A stretch of 64,000 nt of DNA from Nissolia schottii (taxonomy: Eukaryota; Streptophyta; Magnoliopsida; Fabales; Fabaceae). The stretch's first letter is position 1. Each line of letters opens with the position of its first letter. A model generated the notes under the pieces. It made no database searches. It was given only the letters and a program-made list of their open reading frames with translations, and was not told the origin of the DNA. A program made the translations under genes and the position numbers. Positions 59,269-64,000 of the stretch are shown in pieces. The stretch covers positions 48,475 through 112,474 of the forward strand of contig QANU01034901.1 in the NCBI GenBank assembly GCA_003254905.1, read 5' to 3'.

Positions 59269-62200
59269 CTAAGGAAATTGAAACAAATCATCTTCCATAT
59301 TGAAAGCATTCCCAACCGAAGTTGATAAAGATGCTTCTTCACTCGTACCCCCAAGTTCAGCCTGCAAAAGAATTGACAAGTTATACATTGATGGTAGCGG
59401 CACTCTAAGTCAAAATCATGGATTGCCATGCATGGTTAATTGGCTATGGAAGTCTTGTTCATCATATTTTTCGAAAATGCCCTATTGAAGCCTCATGCAA
59501 AACAATATTTATTAGTTACTTATTTGCCTATTCTGAATTCAAAAACAGATGTTCTAGTGATATTCAGCTGCTCGAATATAAGCCCACCAGCCTCCTTATT
59601 TTCTTTTAGCCTAAATAGTTTACCTTAGCTTGACGATACTTCTCAAGCATACGATGATATTGCTGACGAGCATCAGGGGAGTCGACCATGGACAGCACCC
59701 GCGAAACAGCCTCTCCAATTTCCACATCCACTTTCTGTTTGCGGAAAACCTTGAGAATATCTTCCTCTTCACTTTCATCAATATTTGTCTCCATCTCTTG
59801 TCGGAAACCTCGTAAACCAGCTCCTTTTCTCCGCCATCGCAGCACAACCTTGTCCAAGATTCCAACTGCCCATATTACCTTGTAATGCTTCCTAACCTGA
59901 TAACCCCTCACATGTGCCTGCCCAAGTAAATTGGAAATAAATGAGGTTGATAATAATGCTGTTGAGGTTCACTGTATACACGTGCATGTGCATTGTCTAC
60001 CTATATATGATATTATGTTATTGTTCATTTTTCGGAGAGTCCTGAGTGCTAGCATATATGTACAAAAAAGCAGCACAATAATAATATCCACATGGCTCTT
60101 GGAATCCATTTTTATGACCAAATTGTGAGATTAACATGTATTACCTGTATCTTCACTACTTTTTGGCGCAATTCTAAGAAATCTTTGCGACCTTTCCAAC
60201 CTCGATATTTCTTCTGAATTGATAAGGCGGCAGAATTGTAGTCACGTGAGTTCCGAAAGGCAAGTTTTGACATAGCAGAAAGCCCTGGAATGTTACCAAT
60301 GCTACCAGCATTGATATCAGCAGAAGCAACAACAGATTCTCTTGCTCTCCGTTTTCTAAAAGAATGTGAGCGAAAAGCAGATTGTATCCGTGCAGCAGCC
60401 TGAGTTGCATTTCGGATAGCAGCCAAGGTATCTTTGAGTGAAGCCTGATCCTCACTGGCTGAAAGATTTTCCCTGGAGACACAACTAACAGCTAAATCTG
60501 CTTCAAGTTCCGCAGAACTTTTGGATAGCTCACTCTCCTCCAGTGTGAGGGATGACAGATGGCTTGTTAGAGCTAGCTCTGAAAGATATCCTGCCAGTCC
60601 CTTATGGCCACTGCTGGCTGCAATAGATGCAGCAGTTTTACCGGTAGGATCTTGTGCACTTGGATCTGTCACTGCTCCGGCGGAAGCACCAGAAGCTATA
60701 AGTGAAGCAACCATTTTTTCCCTATGGATTAACAAAATACTTCAATTACATAAATTCCAGAACATTTCAAAACTTAACAGTTAATTTATATAATGTTAAT
60801 AAAGAAACTAAGCTTTCCTTGATTATTCATGATATGGAAGATGATTTATAACACCACCCCCCCCCCCCAAACAAAAAAAATGTATTTTGATATCAGCTGT
60901 GTACATCCTTCCCTTTTTTTCTTATATCTGTCCTGCAATCTGCATCTCTGAATTTAAATCTCAGACTTGAATCTCTACTGCCGTATGCTTTGGTTTTCAA
61001 TTTAATGCTTTATAAGGACCTCATATAACTCCTCCTCTTTTTTCCTCCCATTTTTATTCCCTCCTCCCGAGGAAAAAAAAATCATAGATTGATATGCAAA
61101 TTTTATCGAGCATTTCTGTTTGACACTTTGAATAGTTTCCCTATCTTCATTAGCTACAAGATCAATTTGCCATAATAAGCAGCATTCTAGAGTTTTCTAT
61201 TACCTTCCAAAACGTGCAGCCCAATGAAGGGCAGTCCACCCGTTGATGTCACGGAAATTTATATTCACACCACAACTGAGAATAGAGTTCAAGGCCCACT
61301 CGAAACCCAACCCAGCAACCATGTGTATAATCCCCTGCTCTTTCTTTGACAAAGAACAACCTGTTACTTCATCTTTTTCCTGGGATCTACAAGCAAGCCA
61401 CAGCTGCAGTTTATCCTTAAGAAGTTCTTCAAGAAGCCAATCAATAGTACCAGACGAAGTTCCACTACCCACTAGAAGAGCCTCTATGATATGGCTCCAT
61501 GAATCATCATTAGCTTTCTGTTTCACGACATGACTTCCAGATTCTGACTCATCATTCTTTGTAGTTGAATCAGAAAGGAGCATCTGCCCAAATCTAACAA
61601 GTAACAACAGCTCTTCTGGACTTCTGGCGGATTCTGTTTCCAAAGAGCTACAGCGGGTGCAACTATTTGTCTTACTACGATACTCAAACTCTCTGACTTC
61701 ACTGCAGGACTCGCGGTTCCCAGAAGTAATGCACAGAGTAACCTTTCCAAGAAGGTGGGATGGAGCTTCACAGCAGATTGCACCATCCTGAATTATCTCA
61801 ACAGGAACTTCAACATCACCAAACATACAAGCCCAGGAAGAATCTGAGGGGTGACATAGAAAAGATCCAACAATGATGACCTGTGCATGGAACATGGAGC
61901 ATTAGCAAAATATTCAAACAAAAGCAATAGTACCGGATTAAGCCTTATATGTCCAATGCCACAAGATTGCACAACATATCACTAATTATTTATAAATAAA
62001 CTGATGTAATGATCTTCATATACCACAAAAATTTCAAATAGATTCCAACCATATCAAAATTAGATTCCAAAACTCCTCAGCAACCTAGACAAGCTTAAGA
62101 ACCAATAGTTATTATTCAAAAGAAACAACACTTTGGTCATTCAGAAGATACCAATAACGTGCAAATCGCCGTAGAAGACTGACTAGGGCATGGAAACAGT

Positions 62201-64000
62201 TAGACTTGAAAGGACAAACCTTTGTAGTCTCAGTGGCATAACCCCATTCTGGGGAGACTGCCTTAATAGTAAATTTCTGTTTTTGTGCAACAGTCAAGCT
62301 TGAATCTGCATCCAGAGGTGCTCCGATTTGGTTTTGGTCAAACAATGTTGCATAGTAGTCAGAATTAGTTTGTTGTGCCTCTACCATAGAAGAATACGGA
62401 GGAAATTTGACTCCACTATCACCTTGAGGCAGTGAGAAAACAGCTGGTAACATCAATGGGGCATCAGAGTTTGAAGAAATTCCAAAATGTGCTTAAATTT
62501 TTTTTTTTCAAGCTAATAAGGTGAAAGCAAACCATACAGTTTTCTGCATTACTGCTGTTGAAGTTTAGCCAATGATTGTTTTCCTGGTTTGCAATTGGTT
62601 CCCTTCTTGAAGAAGATGGTGAATTTTCCTGCTTGAAGTATCAAACAATTTAAGAAATGCAGAAAAACATTTTTTAAAAAAAGTCATTCAGACATCTGAG
62701 CAAACATAAATTGCAAAATCATATAAATTATATGAACCATATCCTAGCAAAACTCACTTTTGAAGCTAGCATGTGTGCATTTTTCTGTGGTAGCTTGGCC
62801 GCAGTGGAGGACTTACATGATTCCGTCACCTCCGTCCAATATAAACCCTTTTCATTTCCATCAGTGTAAGCATCGTCTAGTATTACATGATAATACTTAT
62901 CACCTTCACCTACAAGAAAGTACACTACATTTAGCAGCTTTTACTTTTCTCTCATCCCAGTTGAAGATGAAGAGGAGAAAACAAAGTACAATGAACTGAA
63001 TTTGACTTTAAAGTTCAGTGTACGGAAGAAAAAAAAGTTTTTGAATGGTCAAATATTATTAATAAGTAAAAAAAAGAGTTAGAACATATCCAAAACCAAA
63101 ATAACTTCCACCGTTGGCCACATGCAATCTCTCAGGACTGTAACACGCTGTTTATGTTCTCTCTCGACCATAAAAGAAGAAAACAATATTCCAATTAGAC
63201 TTTATAGGCTATCATGCATGTTTTTAAGTTTGTATTCAGATAACCTGAGTTTCTATTGGAGTAGTGCCAAATGCAAGAAACCTACTTTCGAGGCAGTGGT
63301 TAACCTGTTTTTTTTTCCTGGTTACTTTGATCACAATAAGCATCCTACGTGACTTTTAAGATTTACATGGAAACAACCAGCATATAACAATTGGGGAATT
63401 AGGTTTCCACAGAGTGAACTTGACATAGAGTGGCACCAACAAGAGGACTGGCTATAATAGCTTTGGACAACTTAATATGAAAATGTATGTTACAAATTTA
63501 ACGTAGCAATTACAGAAAACTAGCTGTGCCGGTAGAAGATGCCACAATCATCAGTTAGATAAGTAGAAGACAGATGTCTACAAGTGAACAAACACTAAAG
63601 CAAAATATACAAGTGAATAAACACTGAAGCAAAATATAGACTAAGGTCTGCTTTAAGTATGCATTCTCAACAGCTCAAGTTTTTTAAAATTACCTTGTCT
63701 TCCATTATATCCATCATAAAATAGCCCATGATCGTCTGGTCCTAGGAAAGCTGCAGATCCCTCTGGCTCGCAGGCCAACCCTTGATTTTGTTGAGGGTTT
63801 GAATCATGCGAAGTTTCAGGCTCACTGCAGAAGGGACTCATTTCTCTAAAGCTGTCCTCATTCAAACTCAACTGCTCCTCCAATCTACGCAAAGCTTGAG
63901 CAACCTGAAATTCAGTCGAAGTTCCTGATTCTGCATCCGCTCCGTCCAAGTGACCCATTCCATTGTTCCCAATGAATACATCAGAGGTAACTTCTACCGA
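59269..64000 (-). CDS. Calmodulin-binding transcription activator (CAMTA), C-terminal part; 5' end beyond the window
   Basis: CAMTAs are Ca2+/calmodulin-regulated transcription factors that bind CGCG boxes and control cold and defence genes. Exons on the minus strand: 64000(partial)-63694, 62909-62758, 62628-62538, 62443-62220, 61880-61204, 60721-60145, 59917-59624 and 59361-59269, all GT-AG and phase-consistent, giving about 805 residues. Domains in order: acidic linker; TIG/IPT fold (FTIKAVSPEWGYATETTKV to EVREFEYR); ankyrin repeats (GIIHMVAGLGFEWAL, DINGWTALHWAARFGREKM, DPTGKTAASIAASSGHKGL); IQ motifs (AARIQSAFRSHSFRKRRA, ALSIQKKYRGWKGRKDFL, KIQAHVRGYQVRKHY); the CaM-binding helix VGILDKVVLRWRRKGAGLRG; and an acidic C-terminus. 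The N-terminal CG-1 DNA-binding domain is to the right. For the fourth exon a second acceptor 48 bp upstream is also in frame; 62443 is preferred because its context is better. Resembles the CAMTA1/2/3 class. Confidence 0.95.

Noticed and set aside
1..64000. CRISPR arrays, operons, bacterial signals or a defence island
   Set aside because: None is present; the window is plant nuclear DNA with independent spliced genes.

Overview
The window is nuclear DNA of a flowering plant: it has spliced GT-AG genes, AT-rich introns and intergenic DNA, a Pol III tRNA gene and many plant-type transposons. The protein sequences look most like those of eudicots, probably a papilionoid legume. That is a judgement from memory of related proteins; no search was run and no species is claimed. 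Two runs of N and three isolated Ns show an assembled draft.

Genes, left to right: (1) the large last exon of an F-box/kelch gene of the LCR type, with an almost perfect miR394 site, 851-2096 (+). (2) A complete three-exon RAMP4/SERP gene, 3900-5002 (-), whose start codon sits alone at the end of exon 1. (3) A complete ten-exon cytokinin receptor kinase of the AHK3 type, 19438-24298 (+), 1033 residues. (4) A tRNA-Ser(UGA), 26400-26481 (+). (5) Four NTF2-like genes in the same orientation, starting at 27419, 33607, 49428 and 53463; each has two exons and they have diverged to very different degrees. (6) The C-terminal two thirds of a CAMTA transcription factor, 59269 to the right edge (-). The order LCR - RAMP4 - AHK3 - NTF2 matches, from memory, Arabidopsis At1g27340 / At1g27330 / At1g27320 / At1g27310, so genes 1-3 and 5 form an old conserved block. 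In this window NTF2 has become a tandem family, and CAMTA follows it.

The rest is largely mobile DNA. A minus-strand Ty1/copia element (8367-15016, target duplication GATTA) is internally deleted and carries a nested 2.8 kb solo LTR (9070-11890, duplication AGTTT). A diverged relative of that solo LTR lies at 55650-59037; each copy holds eight copies of a palindrome related to GTCATTCGAATGAC. A MULE with terminal inverted repeats of about 240 bp (34578-35728, 9-bp duplication AAACGAAAA) sits in the intron of the second NTF2 gene. A 6.2 kb LTR element without recognisable gag-pol (42660-48859) separates NTF2 copies 2 and 3. Several MITEs (hAT type at 6177 and 31535, others at 4255, 18009, 24454, 39345) pepper introns and flanks.

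Functionally the gene block mixes meristem regulation (LCR with miR394), cytokinin perception (AHK3), ER protein folding and translocation (RAMP4), Ran import (NTF2) and calcium-regulated transcription (CAMTA). They are independent transcription units, not an operon. The most unusual points are the NTF2 array, in which copy 3 has lost the Glu that corresponds to the Ran-binding Glu of animal NTF2, and the palindrome clusters in the long LTR family.
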